DNA of 64,000 nucleotides from assembly GCA_036850595.1 (NCBI GenBank), contig CM072161.1:19858919-19922918 (forward strand). The letters are read 5' to 3'. The position numbers and the translations under genes are program-made. A model generated the notes under the pieces. That model was not told the origin of the DNA. It saw nothing but the letters and a program-made list of their open reading frames with translations, and ran no database searches. Shown here piece by piece: positions 28,201 through 38,980 of the stretch; position 1 is the stretch's first letter; the number at the start of each line of letters is the position of its first letter. The DNA is from Rhyacichthys aspro. Its lineage: Eukaryota > Chordata > Actinopteri > Gobiiformes > Rhyacichthyidae.

Positions 28201-31200
28201 CTGCTAGATCAAATGTGAATGTTTGATTGTTTATTTTTTGTTTACTGTTGTCACTCTTGGTTATCTTATTTTTACCTTGACTGTTTTTTGAGACTGAAGA
28301 CCTGGTTTGTTACTTTCCTATTTCCCAATGTCACGGATAGCAGGCTTTTAATAAATCCATCATGAAGTCACTTGTAAAAAGGTTTAGCTTACTGTCATTT
28401 CATAGTTTCTGTCGACTATATTGTATATTATATTCTATCATTGTTAGATGTTTGTGAATGCATTAGCACCTGTGGCTTGTTATTCTAGCTTTTTATATTT
28501 AAAATGCAGTAAGTGTTTAATTTATCAATATAAGTATTTACCCCATTCTTAATGTTTGTGAATATTCCTTTAGTCTTCATGAAACCTGATAAACCCAAAC
28601 ATGTGGTACATTTAAGGACAGTTCATATGTGACATGAGTGAATTTGTTCCCTTGATAATAATAATAATAATAATAATACATTTGTTTTTTATAGCGCTTT
28701 TCAAAAGTACACAAAGACGCTTTACATGTCCTTACATTTACATTTTAAGAAAGTCACACATACATAAAATGAAAGATTGAATTACAACTTTATGAAATCT
28801 GCCAACACCAACCACAGCAGCACTTTTAAACCCTAAATCTTATATTCTCTGGACACTTTCATCCAATTTGCAGAGCAAACTGAGTTAGATGAACTATTGT
28901 TAATGGACTTAGTTCTTAAACCTAATCATTTCTGTCTAAAACCAATCTTGAAATCAGATCTGTTTGAACTATTCAACACTTACTGATACCACACAACATT
29001 TTATCTAAAGTATATGTCACGGTCAGCTCAGGTTATAAAATATAATGTACATAAAGTCAGTTCCATGGAGCAGGTTTGGGAACTGTGTCCCAGTGAAAAC
29101 ATTACACATGACGGCTTTATTACCAAATAATAAATGAACGAACTCATGTTTTAATACTTAAAGACGTCTGTGTCCAAAGAGGTTAGGAGACACTGATGAA
29201 GACGGAGACATGGGGGGAACACAGTGGGGGTAACAAGTGACATTTACAGAGGCAAAAAAAAGAGTCTTACCATGTCATGGTCCGAAACGGGTCCAATACT
29301 AGTCACGAAAATGTCAGTCTTGACTTCAGTTACACGCTCTGTTGAAGCAGGAAATTGCCAGAGTGAGTGACTATCAGTGCCATTCATTAGGCCTTAACTA
29401 CCTGTTAATACAAGCCCACCTGGCTGTAGCTCCTCAGCCATTCAATCTATTTAGCATTATTTTAACACCCACACACATTGTAAAAAAGCACCATAAAAAT
29501 GTCCAATTTGGATGTCAATAACCATTTTAGCTGGTATTGGTCTCAGTGTCAGCCCCATTACCCGACACTGGTTTAATCTCTTCATAAATTGTACACCGGT
29601 GCATTACGGAAATCTGCCACAGTGATATAAAGGAATGGTTCAGAATGGTTCAACTGAGTATTCATTAAGGACGTGGAGCTGTAGAGGTCTTCTGCTGTTC
29701 CACAACTGAGATATGACAATATGATTTATGAATGATATCTATCAGAAGCATAATTCCTCTCTCTTACTAAACCTCCACCACGCTAGCTTTTACTCTCCGG
29801 TCTGTTTAATTTGAGCTACAATGTCTTTCACACCCCAGTTCTCACATTATCTCTCACATTTTACTTTCTAGACGTGTCTGCTTCCATTTTGTTTTGGCAG
29901 ACACAAAACTGAATAGGTGTAAAAACCTCACACATCAGTAGTGACTCCCTGTGAATTTCCAAAAGATGATTAAAGCTCTTTGCATTAATCACAGGTAAAC
30001 TCTGGTATTGTCCACCTTCGTCGTCATTCTGGTTGAGTGTGGGTAATAGACTGCAGTATCTGTGTGGGTCACTGGGCTGATATTTGCATACTCGTGCTGA
30101 GTCGTGCTAGAAGACAAAAGACTTGGCTGTACTGACCTCCCAGTCCGGGCCTGAGGCGATTGTCGTAGCCGTCCAGAAGGCTGTCTAAGATCTTGGTGAA
30201 CACTGTGGTGTTATCTTTCTGTTCATCTGTCATGCCATTCTGCCCAGGGCTGCCAAAGCAAAGAGTCACATTTAAAGTCAGGACCAGAATTCAAAAAACT
30301 AGCCCGGTCTCTCAAAGCAAATGTAGCTACAGTAAAGCCACTAGAGCCTCGGCAAAACACCGATACATGGGAAAGTTTCAAATGAGAAGCATCAGTGTAT
30401 TTTTGAACATGTTTGGAAAGGATAAATACTGTATTGGGGCAAGACAATGGGGTATAACATGATTTATTTATAAAGATGTCTACAAAACAGAATAATTAGT
30501 GTTCAATGGAAAACCATAACACAAACTTAACCAAATAGCTTTGATTAGTTTCTTACTCTAAACTTAAAAACCATCTAAACCAGATTATTTCATCGGCCCA
30601 ATGTAACTTTGTCATTAGATGCAAGATTCCTCGTGATTACACTCATGTCATTCACTGAACACAAGACTAGACACTCATTTTAATTGTTCATTTCCCAACA
30701 TTTCTGTTGAAATGGTATTGTTCAAACCCAACCAACCATACTCTGAGCCAGTTACAAAGATTAAAGGAACTGAATTAAAATGGTCCTCAAAAGTCTAAGA
30801 TGGATGCAGTTTAGTTTTCTGCAGAAAAAGGACATACATCTCACAGTCTGCTGGTGACACTGACTCATTTACAGTTGTTGATTCATGGTGCATGACACAT
30901 CTGCAAGTGTTTTTTAGCAGGATGTTAACTGTTCACACACACCACCCATCCATAATCAACACTATCTCACACTGAGAGAGAGAACGGAGAAATCATTATG
31001 CATTATTTATACATTAATATGCTCTTTTAGACCACAACAGCCTCACTGAAAGAGCTCTTTGATCAGCACCGAGGAATATCTTACAGCTATGACGAAAACC
31101 GTTCTCTGTGTGTGACTGTGTGTGTGACTGTGTGTGTGTATATGTGACTGTATGTGACTGTGTGTGAGTGTGTGTGACTGTGCATTCGGCCGAGTTTGCC

Positions 31201-33978
31201 GCTTCACGTATAAATATTTCACTCACACACATAATCAGGAATAATGCCACTAATTACACTGAGTTTCAAGATGCGACAGGAATATTTAGTTAGAGTATGT
31301 GTTTGCAAAGCTGTCTTAATGCATTCCTGAGGCTTAGGCTCTGTGCATATAAATGACTGTATGGATCTATGCATATGTGTTGACAATAATCTGATAAACT
31401 GTGCTTCGCCTGCTCCTGAGCGTTCTCGGGGCCTGTTGTTTGACGCCAGTGGCAGCTCTTAGTGGTGTAAATGCATGCTAAATAAATGCTGTTTGGAAAC
31501 AGCAGCTCCAAGGAGAAGGAGAGGTCATCAAGATAAGTTAGCGCCGAGCTGCGAAGGAGCTGTGGGAGGGACAGTACGAGGGAAAGAAGTGGCAACATGC
31601 ACAGGAAAAATGTGATAAAGAGTGAAAACACAAGAATGGGTAAATTAAGGATAAGAGTTGAAATGCAGTGGGATTGAACCAGATACCTCAGCCTTAAATG
31701 CACTGCACACTACTTTACCCTAAATAAGAAGACCTTGAGAGTGCCACACACGGATTTAAACAAACGCATTAAGAATTTTCTGTCTGCCATCAGATTCCTG
31801 TTAATTCAAAATGTCCTTCATGGAGCCAAGTTGACAACTACATCAGGCTTTTAGGCAGAAAACAGACTCTCAAACAACTATTTGTTGGGTTGGAGTCTGT
31901 GGAGAAACTTACATGCTTTGAATATGCATTTTCACATCCAAGAAAGCCAAGAGCAGTTGATTTGACATGAGCCACTTGTCAAATACTTGTGAAGTTGGGC
32001 CTCAGTTCATTTGGGAAGAACAGTTTTAAAGCCTTTCTACCAATTATAACAGAAAAGGAATTGGCAAAACCATTATTGTTTGTATAGATATAGAAATATA
32101 TAAAGATCTTGATGAATTCACCGTTGACAATGCACGATATAAATGATGCAATACCAAGTCACAGTGCATTAGTGTGTAGTAAACATGGTGTGTGTGTATG
32201 GAAGGGAGGATAGAGTGTAGGTGTAGGGGTTTCATGTGAAGGAAACAGTACACAAACACAAGAGAAGAAAATAAGGAGCAAGGAGGAAGAAGAATCCACA
32301 TGTTTATGAGCTAGAGGCCAGTGCTTTCTCATAAAACATTGTACACCAACCCCATCTACAGGTCATCTTCACAGCAACAGTGCCGTTCACACTCTGCCCA
32401 TGACTCCCTCTCCTCTTTCCCTCCGACAACACCATTCTCTCGCGCTCGTCATACGCACATATCTAATTATAAGGCAGTTTCTTCCGTTGGCAACATACCG
32501 TCGGAGAGCGTCTGCCTGATTACCGTGTCTTCTTCAAATCCCTCAAGGTGTATGTATGTGCCTCTGAATCCCACTTCAAAAAGCTGCTTCGATTATACAG
32601 TAAATCTCTGGGTGATAATTGCTCTGCAGTTTGCGGTGACGGTCCCTCATCAGAATTTTCTTTCTCTCGCTAATGCGCTCAACGTACAGCGCCTCACGCG
32701 TGGTTATCACACTAAGAATTTGCCAGTCCGTTCATCTAATGATTATCGATCAAAAGGGATCAAATGTTAGTCACAACTACAGCGGATCATAGATTTAACT
32801 AGATTAGAATCCACTGATGTTTGGTGTCAGTTCAATGCATCAAATGACTGGGAAGCTTTGAGCACATGCATGTTTTTCTTGCTTATGTTGTGTCAGTGAA
32901 ATAAAAGCAAGCTGGACCCATCCTCATTCATCACCGTTCAAGTCAACTCCACCAACTCCCGATGACAGTCCTGCTCAATTATTCAGTTGTGCAGCAAAGT
33001 CCCGGAGACCCACAAGAACACAATAGTGGTCTCAAAGACTGGAAGTGACGTCTGTTGTGTGTCTTTCATACGTTAAACTGTAAATATGTCTGAGGCTCAA
33101 TGTCACAAGTGATTCTATTAAGGTAGGCGCTTCAGATTATGAGGATTTGAGGCTAAACATGCATATGCCATACATGCCGAGCTTCTGCATCACGTGGGAA
33201 TCAATGCATTTACAGTCACACGACATGTCGGATCTTCCACTTGTCAGCTCTCATCCAGTCACTCGGGCTCATTCCCAGTGTGTGCACGTCTGCTCCTTGT
33301 TGGGGCGACATCTGACACCTCAGTGTTGACATTGAGAAGTGTGCCTTTACATTAGCTTTGTCTAGGCCCGCAGCCATTGTCAAAAACACATCTGTACCCA
33401 ATACAACAGTGCAATGCCACATGTTGCCCAAGAAGTCAACAAAACGGTGCGTGTATTGTTGTCCTACAAGGGTGGTGCACTACAAACCCCAGTAGCAATG
33501 TCTTAAAGGGCTAAAACCCTAAATAAAGAAGCAGAAATTTAAATGAAATGAGCAGGTGAGCAAAACTTTACCCCCTTTGACTGTCTGGCTGACTTAGAGA
33601 CATATTTACTCGCCAGTGGACAAGTTGGCTGATAAGAAATGAGGCATATCCCAGCAGGAAAAGGTCATCCTTCACGCCTTAACAAGATGTGATAACGCTT
33701 TGCTTGTTGCATGTGGAATATTGCTCATAACTTCGTCATCAGTATCATTCCTAAATGTGTGAGCACAATGGCCAGACCTGAGGATTTTAAGGGGAATTTA
33801 AAGGATTTTCAAGATATGTAAGGAGTTGATTCATTGGTTTTTGAGAGTTTAAAACGGGTTACGCCCAATTATTCCAACGTAGATTTGGAAATTCTTACCT
33901 TTTTCCGCCCAGTACAATGTTGATGCCCAGCAAGCAAGCCCACAGACATAGATAGGCCGTCCTGCTCCGTCCACACAT
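13811..33978 (-). CDS. gabra1: GABA-A receptor subunit alpha-1 (complete CDS, nine coding exons)
   Basis: This encodes a pore-forming subunit of the pentameric GABA-gated chloride channel of inhibitory synapses. Coding exons, in transcript order, are 33978-33899, 30249-30137, 29338-29271, 26740-26520, 25291-25209, 24135-23992, 23534-23382, 14961-14759 and 14119-13811. Every junction is GT-AG and every phase joins. Spliced length is 1,374 nt, 457 residues; mammalian alpha-1 is about 456. Visible hallmarks are a signal peptide (residues 1 to about 27), N-glycosylation sites in KDNTT and HNMT, the loop-D Phe pair (94-95), the benzodiazepine-site His (about 131, in FFHNGKK), Cys-loop cysteines 168 and 182, M1 (about 252-274), M2 (about 285-308), M3 (about 311-335) and M4 (about 429-449). 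The linker text PGLATIAKSA and the near-identical M2-M3 point to alpha-1 rather than alpha-2, -3 or -5. No frameshift or missing key residue is seen. Confidence 0.96.
14759..14961 (-). CDS. gabra1: gabra1 coding exon 8 (203 bp): M2 and M3
   Basis: It encodes [20 protein letters not shown] (pore-lining M2 and M2-M3 loop), then [20 protein letters not shown] (M3) and YFTKRGYAWDGKSVVPEK. This appears residue-for-residue the vertebrate alpha-1 sequence. Acceptor CCAACAG, donor GTAAGA. An 8.4-kb intron separates it from exon 7. Confidence 0.97.
14962..23381 (-). other. gabra1 intron 7 (8.4 kb)
   Basis: This is the longest gabra1 intron, AT-rich and without a recognisable nested gene. Open frames here are short and have no homology that I can recognise. 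It holds a degraded tRNA-derived SINE-like head near 17,900-17,970. Confidence 0.75.
17905..17972 (-). mobile_element. Degraded tRNA-derived SINE-like head
   Basis: On the minus strand an A-box-like TGGTTAGTGTG (17,958-17,948) is followed 25 bases later by a B-box-like GGTTTGAAGCC (17,922-17,912), the order and spacing of an internal RNA polymerase III promoter. Box matches are imperfect and no intact tRNA fold is apparent, which suits an old SINE rather than a tRNA gene. The body and tail of the element are not delimited. Confidence 0.35.
23382..23534 (-). CDS. gabra1: gabra1 coding exon 7 (153 bp): pre-M1 and M1
   Basis: It encodes [20 protein letters not shown] and then the rest of M1 through ESVPARTVF, the start of the M2 intracellular collar. 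It is almost identical to mammalian alpha-1. Donor GTAAGT and acceptor GACTTCAG are strong. Confidence 0.96.
23992..24135 (-). CDS. gabra1: gabra1 coding exon 6 (144 bp): loops B/F region
   Basis: It encodes AYTRAEVVYVWTRGASQSVV and then AEDGSRLNQYDLMGQSVDSG. Compared with mammals, Val replaces Glu in VVYxW and the WTREPAR segment reads WTRGASQ, so this variable loop is where the fish copy differs most. Donor GTGGGC, acceptor TTGTCAG. Confidence 0.95.
25146..25194. repeat. (TG)n microsatellite next to gabra1 exon 5
   Basis: About 49 bp of nearly pure TG, with one GAG interruption, reads as CA on the transcript strand. It begins 15 bases after the exon 5 donor, closer than most intronic microsatellites, so it could influence splicing. 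Confidence 0.95.
25209..25291 (-). CDS. gabra1: gabra1 coding exon 5 (83 bp): Cys-loop
   Basis: It encodes [20 protein letters not shown] followed by CPLKFGS. The two cysteines with 13 residues between them form the signature disulphide loop. The acceptor is TTTTTACAG and the donor GTAAGT. A long CA repeat (on the transcript strand) starts at intron position +15 after this donor. Confidence 0.95.
25609..25631. repeat. (AT)n microsatellite
   Basis: A pure AT tract of about 23 bp in gabra1 intron 4-5, between coding exons 4 and 5. Confidence 0.9.
26520..26740 (-). CDS. gabra1: gabra1 coding exon 4 (221 bp): loops D and A
   Basis: This exon begins EYTIDVFFRQSWKDERL and includes WTPDTFFHNGKKSVAHNMT, so it carries the loop-D Phe pair, the His that confers classical benzodiazepine sensitivity, and a second N-glycosylation sequon. 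Length (221 bp) and phase match the family. Donor is GTGGGT and the acceptor CTGTAG. Confidence 0.95.
28654..28735. repeat. Dispersed teleost-type repeat (ATA tract plus TATAGCGCTTTTC core)
   Basis: An (ATA)n tract is followed by TTTTTTATAGCGCTTTTC and then a CAAAGACGCTTTACA segment. This arrangement is familiar from short interspersed repeats common in teleost genomes. The assignment is from memory and the ends are not defined. Confidence 0.45.
29271..29338 (-). CDS. gabra1: gabra1 coding exon 3 (68 bp)
   Basis: The exon has the 68-bp length typical of this GABA-A receptor exon, with acceptor CAACAG and donor GTAAGA. It encodes RVTEVKTDIFVTSIGPVSDHDM, whose FVTSxGPVSDHDM part is a subunit signature. 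Ile replaces the Phe found in mammals before GPVSD. Confidence 0.93.
30137..30249 (-). CDS. gabra1: gabra1 coding exon 2: N-terminal extracellular segment
   Basis: This is 113 bp, between an acceptor TTTGGCAG and a donor GTCAGT. It encodes residues 28-64, containing KDNTTVFTKILD and the family motif LLDGYDNRLRPGLG, which forms the N-terminal helix and first strand of the ligand-binding domain. NTT is the conserved glycosylation sequon. Confidence 0.93.
31108..31182. repeat. Imperfect TGTGACTG / TG minisatellite
   Basis: About 75 bp of interspersed TGTGTG and TGTGACTG units in gabra1 intron 1-2 sequence. The period is irregular (8-10 bp). Confidence 0.8.
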
Positions 33979-33980
33979 CT
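33899..33980 (-). CDS. gabra1: gabra1 coding exon 1: start codon and signal peptide
   Basis: The exon follows an acceptor ending TTGCAG. Two bases of 5' UTR precede ATG at 33978-33976. It encodes 26 residues plus two bases, with hydrophobic core LCLWACLLGINIVLGG, and ends at GTAAGA. The start is chosen because it is the first ATG after the acceptor and gives a secretory signal. Its sequence differs from the mammalian signal peptide, as is usual. The split codon AG|C joins exon 2. Confidence 0.85.
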
Positions 33981-34332
33981 CTGCAATATGAGGACTTGAC
34001 ACTGCTGGAGGTCACAGAGAATACACAAATCATGTATAACACACTGTAACATCATCATGTCCACAGTAATGTCTCAAACAAACAGGAGACCTTAGTCATA
34101 TGTTTGCTCAGAACATATAAATCAAAGCAAATGAGCCAGGCACATGCAGTGAGCCAGCACACAACACTTCACGTACGCACCCTCTTAAAGATTTGACATC
34201 ATCATTTTGAATTGGGTGTCACGTTGACTGCCCCAGAACTACACCGCGCGTCGTTATTTATAAACCAACACCAGCAAAAGCAGCAGCACAGTCCAGACTG
34301 TATTTATGTTGTGTAATAATTAAAACCTGAGG

Positions 34333-34367
34333 CATCATCATCATCACCATCATCACCATCACCATCG
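34333..34367. repeat. (CAT/CAC)n trinucleotide tract
   Basis: About 35 bp of CATCAT/CACCAT units in the gabra1 5' flank. Confidence 0.85.
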
Positions 34368-34412
34368 TCGGTCTAAAAGCAGAGCGTGTGAGCGTTGTAG
34401 CACCTGTACACA

Positions 34413-34449
34413 GCCCCCTCCTCCCCTTCCCCTCCTCCTTCCTCCTCTA
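34413..34449. repeat. Homopyrimidine/homopurine tract
   Basis: About 37 bases of C and T almost without interruption, so the gabra1 transcript strand is purine-only with GGGG runs. Such tracts can bind Sp1/MAZ-type factors or adopt triplex or quadruplex forms. That role here is inference. Confidence 0.6.
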
Positions 34450-36082
34450 ATACCCTGCAATGTGAAACGCGCCGCTACCGCAATATCAAAATCAAATCCC
34501 CACCGAAAATAACAACATTTGCTTTCTCCTCAGTCACAGAGCCACGGTGATGCCAGCCCGGTTATAAAAGTCTAAAGAGCGACAGAGGTGCTATTTGATC
34601 GTGGTCCCACAGAAAAGAGCATAAGACACTGGCGACATAAGTGGACTTACTTAGAAATTCTACATAGGAGACTCCTATCCGCGGATGTGACGCTCCGAGG
34701 CGCACGGTGCCATCATTAAAATGCAATAAAAATCAAATAATAAATCCGATACTTGACAGGGATTTGATAAAGCGCGGATGATGCAGATTAGCAGAAAATC
34801 CCTACTTCTTTTCTCAAGTTATTGAAAGGAAAAATCTCTGTCTGGTTGCTTTTAGACAGAGGGCTACGAATTTGGAATGCAACTGGCATCGATGCGTTTT
34901 AATAAAGACTGGACGCATTTCGCTCCGTTTAGGCAAATGTGCCTTGATGCTGGTATTTCTAATTAGACATCCGTGAAGCTTATGGCTGGAAACATCAAAC
35001 GGATTCAGCCTCAAAATGCACCTTCATTTCGACGGCAACTCCCCCGTTTCCCCCTCGCAGTCAAAACTCAAGCAAGTAAAAGACACACAGTCCTTGTCGC
35101 TTTTACGCGTGCTGAAAATCAATAAATACAAAGCACACTTACAGCAAATAGCAAGATACACGTTGTCCTCCTTCCTTAAACTTTTTTTCCAGTGAATATG
35201 TTTCCTAGCCCGGTTTGAATGAGGCAAAAATCCTCCTGTGTGATCTCAGATCTGACGAATTTTCGCTCGAGGCTCGAGAAGCGGCTGCTGACGATATGCG
35301 CAGGTCTCTCTCACTGTTCATTGGCGCCTGTGCTGCCTCTACTGCTGCTGTTGTAGCGCGAGTTCAACTCTGACTGTCGGCAACACCAACGTCCCTTAAC
35401 TACAGCTAACACACAGCGTAAAAACAACAAACGCCGCGTTTAGTGAGAATGGAAAACGCACTGCACCCAAACGCAGTGCATTTGACTTTGCTACAGACTG
35501 TACCAACGTGAGATAAAGCCAAGCCCGCCCATGTTATATGCAGCACAATTCAACTTCCACTGCTGTTGTCGCCCCTAATCTCTTTTACACTGGCTGCTAA
35601 ATAAAAATCCTCTTACATTTGCGTCTGGAATCCCTCGTTTCTCGCTCTCGTTTTCGCTTCTATCTGTGCCACGATGAGGCTATAATATGTAAGTTAGAAA
35701 AACGAAGCAACAAACGCACACACAGACAAGCAATAGGATAGAAATATGCATCCGGAAAATGGAAGAAGGTTGGAAAAAAAAATGTCTGTTTCCTCACCGG
35801 CTACTATAGTCCTCGTAAAACAAAAAAAGAATAAAAAAATCTCCACTCTCTCCTCGTCTTCCGATTAAAAGCCCTCCACGTTTCGCATGAAGACAAGCAG
35901 CCAAGCCGTGTGCCTCTGTTTACAGCACCCCCCAAAATCTTATGTGTGCTGCTGCTGCTGCTTATTACAGCGTCCACGCACTGAGAGCACGGCACACTCG
36001 AGAGAGAGACGAGAGCGAACGAACGAGAGGCGAGGAGCGCTGAGAGAAAGCGTACATCTGCAAGGAGGCAAGGGGACGAGGA

Positions 36083-36131
36083 GGGAAGGAAGGAAGGAAG
36101 GAAGCAAGCGAGGAAGGAAGGAAGGAAGGGG
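36083..36131. repeat. (GGAA)n microsatellite
   Basis: Two GGAA blocks are separated by GCAAGCGA, within a longer purine-rich stretch (about 36,000-36,135) in the gabra1 5' flank. GGAA is the core of ETS-factor sites. Confidence 0.9.
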
Positions 36132-36900
36132 GGATGACAGATATTTGAGCAAGTTAAAGTCCAATTTAGATGATGTTTATTATCGGAGAGGCCACAAGGA
36201 AGGGAGGAATAACGCAAGACTAAAGGGTTATATTCGCTGATGTGAGAAACCCAGCTGTTGATTTGAAAAGGACGCTTTTGGAGCCGTTCTTTGCCCCGAG
36301 TTTTGACTGTAGCACGTTGGCAGTGAGCAGGCAGAGTGTAGTCACGTCAGTCTGGTCTGCAGTGCAACGTTTCCCCTGTCACTGTGTGCGTTAGTTGTGA
36401 GAGACGGCTTTCTCCAGCTGTGCGTTCAATCTCTAATGGACACTTAAACATGTATGACAGAATAATCAAAATAGAGCCGTGAGAAAATGCGGATATTTTA
36501 CGTTTGCTGTGTAACAAATGTACTCTTTAGGCTAATGAAACTGACAGTGTAATGTATTGCGATGAATAAGCACAATCCAAACGTGTTCCATTCCTAAAAT
36601 AGGATATATTTTCCATTTCCTGAGCTTTCCCGTCTCTCCACTCTCTGTCTTTATGCACCCCGTTCACGTCCCTAACTCAAAATCCAATGCAGCAGGTGCG
36701 CACATATATTATAATAAAACCAACATCGTTATTTCACTAAATCAACGCAATAATCGCTTCTATGGCGCCAGAGTTTACACAGCGTGCTCTCTTCCAAACG
36801 CTCTCTTTTTCAGACGCAACCGCTGCATGTGACTCGTTGATGATGTGCCCGGTGCTCACGCGCGTGCACGTGCCGACATGCATAACCAACACGTGCCCGC

Positions 36901-36929
36901 GTGCGTGCGTGTGTGTGTGTGTGTGCGCG
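36901..36929. repeat. Alternating GT/GC tract
   Basis: GTGCGTGCG followed by (GT)n and GCGCG, almost perfectly alternating purine-pyrimidine. It sits in a CpG-containing stretch that begins near 36,853. Confidence 0.9.
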
Positions 36930-38520
36930 AGGAGGAGAAGAGTCGGTGTCAGTGTGAGGAGGGGAATAAAGTGTCGCTCTCCTTTCACGCGTTTTAATAA
37001 CCTTCACTTGGGCTCTGCCAAACAGGAACTGTCAATTACAGGTAGACACGAGTCAGCTCCGGCTCAGAGGCAGGTGAGAGGAGCCGGAGACGAACACCGA
37101 GAGAGATGGATGATGGTAATTTGGGTGAAAGATGTGCAGGTTATGGGGAAATAATCGCTCGCACCGTGAACTGTGCCGTGGAATATCAAAAAGAGGAGAT
37201 GTTGACGAACTACGCCACCTTCCTTTTGGGTTTCCGTCACCAGCTGCTACAACTCTTTTGTCTAACTTCACTCCCTCACACGGTCGAGTCTGGGATGGAA
37301 ACTGATGTGTTTACTCAAAGACAGGTTGTTGTAAATGTAAAAAAGGGCTCCTTCTGTAAATGTTTTTACCAGGTTTGTTCTTAGTCTTGGGTTTAATCCT
37401 GGTTTGATTCCAGTAAAAAGCCAATATTCCTGTTGTACATTTATTTATAACTATTTGTCATAACCACTAACGATGCACATTAGACATGGCTCTTTTAAAA
37501 GGCAGCCCAGTCTAAACTAATTAATTACATTTAATTATATTCTGATTTTAGTTTAATATTCGTTTACTCCTTGTATTACTTTGTTAGTCCTGGTTTCTCA
37601 TGGACACTTTAATGGGGTTTCTTCAGGTGTTTAGTTTCAGGTTAAGTCTTGGTTAGTCGTGGTGTAGTTTTGGTTTAGTAACAGGACTGAATGTAATGTG
37701 TCTTTGTTTCTTTGCGGTGCTATTGTCCAACAAACATCAGTGAAAGTCCTCATGTTGCGGCCCCTCTAAAGCTGTCCCTCTGAGAGCCTCACACTCACAA
37801 TGCTTCTGTCACCTCTTTTTGAGTACATCACCTGCCATTTAATAAAGCACCACAATTACATGTTCTTTTTGTGAAAGCAAAACATTGTTGATATTTTACA
37901 GTATAACTATTAAAAGTTAAGGGTCTGCGCTCCTCATTTAACGGCTGAAAGTTCCCAACAATATCATTAAACTGGATATTCCCAAAAGCAGCGTGAAGCT
38001 AAATGCTCAGTTCTAATTTGATTCAGGTCAAGGCCCTTTTCCTGATGATAAGGTCACTCTTAAAGCACTTTGTGTTCAGTGGGCAGCAGTGGCCCGGGGT
38101 CCCCTCTGGATCAACAGGAAGAACTATAATTCAAGTGCACTGCTTTAAAGCAATTACAGCAATAAGCCTGATTTGCACTTGGCTTCTGAAGACCATTCCC
38201 CTCAAAGCCGTTAGTAATTGAAGTTCAACAGTTTTGTTTATGACTGATTACAATTATTTTGTACCGTCCACAGTGTAATTGAGTTCAAATACCTGCATGT
38301 GGTGATGTGAGAGCTGTGACTGGATCATGGAAGCCTGTAATCAGGAGAGGACAACATACAATTGTCAGGGATTAACACAGTTTATATTATTTATGTACAG
38401 AGAAGTAATGTGTTGTTGGTGGAAAGATAAAGGTGAGCACCAACAAGACTTTAGGGAAAAATACAAAACTTACTCAAACAGAAATAATAAGAAAAGAAAA
38501 TACATTAAACAACAAAATAC

Positions 38521-38980
38521 TGTTGTGTCTGGGGTCTCTGTTGTATCCTGGGTTTCTGTTGTGTCCTGAGTCTCTGTTGTGTCCTGAGTCTCTGTTGTGT
38601 CCTGAGTCTCTGTTGTGTCTGGGGTCTCTGTTGTGTCTGGGGTCTCTGCCGTGTCCTGTGTCTCTGTTGTGTCCTGAGTCTCTGTTGTGTCTGGGGTCTC
38701 TGTTGTGTCCTGCGTCTCTGTTGTGTCTTGGGTCTCTGTTGTGTCCTGAGTCTCTGTTGTGTCTGGGGTCTCTGTTGTGTCTGGGGTCTCTGTTGTGTCT
38801 GGGGTCTCTGTTGTGTCCTGAGTCTCTGTTGTGTCCTGAGTCTCTGTTGTGTCCTGAGTCTCTGTTGTGTCCTGCGTCTCTGTTGTGTCTGGGGTCTCTG
38901 TTGTGTCCTGCGTCTCTGTTGTGTCCTGAGTCTCTGTTGTGTCTGGGGTCTCTCTTGTCTCCTGCGTCTCTGCCGTGTCT
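38521..38980. repeat. 18-bp minisatellite, about 25 copies
   Basis: The unit is TCTCTGTTGTGTCCTGAG, alternating with a TCTGGGG-ended variant. Because 18 is a multiple of 3 and the unit lacks stops in several frames, it produces long open frames on both strands, including a minus-strand Thr-Glu-Thr-x-Asp-Thr repeat. I see no start context, splice sites or flanking coding sequence that would make it a gene. Confidence 0.95.

Larger units (their letters stand above)
23535..33898 (-). other. gabra1 introns 1-6
   Basis: Introns between coding exons 1-7 lie at 30250-33898, 29339-30136, 26741-29270, 25292-26519, 24136-25208 and 23535-23991. They contain simple repeats (AT at 25,609, TG at 25,146, imperfect TGTGACTG near 31,108) and a short interspersed repeat near 28,654. 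The longer open frames, at 31,290-31,703 and 32,321-32,770, have no domains and look fortuitous. Confidence 0.75.
33979..36300 (-). promoter_or_regulatory. gabra1 5' flank, probable promoter and 5' UTR exon region
   Basis: No coding exon is seen here. CpG density rises at 34,450-34,720 and 35,260-36,060. Strong minus-strand donor-like sites are CTAA|GTAAGT (GT at 34,650-34,649) and TTTGCT|GTAAGTG (GT near 35,138), either of which could end a 5' UTR exon splicing to the acceptor at 33,981. An inverted CCAAT (ATTGGC near 35,320) reads as a CCAAT box for a leftward promoter. The transcription start is not determined. A TATAAAAG near 34,562 is on the plus strand and so not obviously used by gabra1. 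Confidence 0.4.

Noticed and set aside
31290..31703. 137-codon minus-strand frame with hydrophobic stretches
   Set aside because: It lies in a gabra1 intron, has no recognisable domain or splice pattern, and its hydrophobic runs follow from composition.
32321..32770. 149-codon plus-strand frame
   Set aside because: Ser/Pro-rich, antisense within a gabra1 intron, with no similarity I recognise.
34562..34569. Plus-strand TATAAAAG in the gabra1 5' flank
   Set aside because: Orientation is opposite to gabra1 and no plus-strand exon follows, so I do not call it a promoter.
35804..36240. Frames of 117-137 codons in the gabra1 5' flank
   Set aside because: They span purine-rich and GGAA repeats on both strands and join no known exon.
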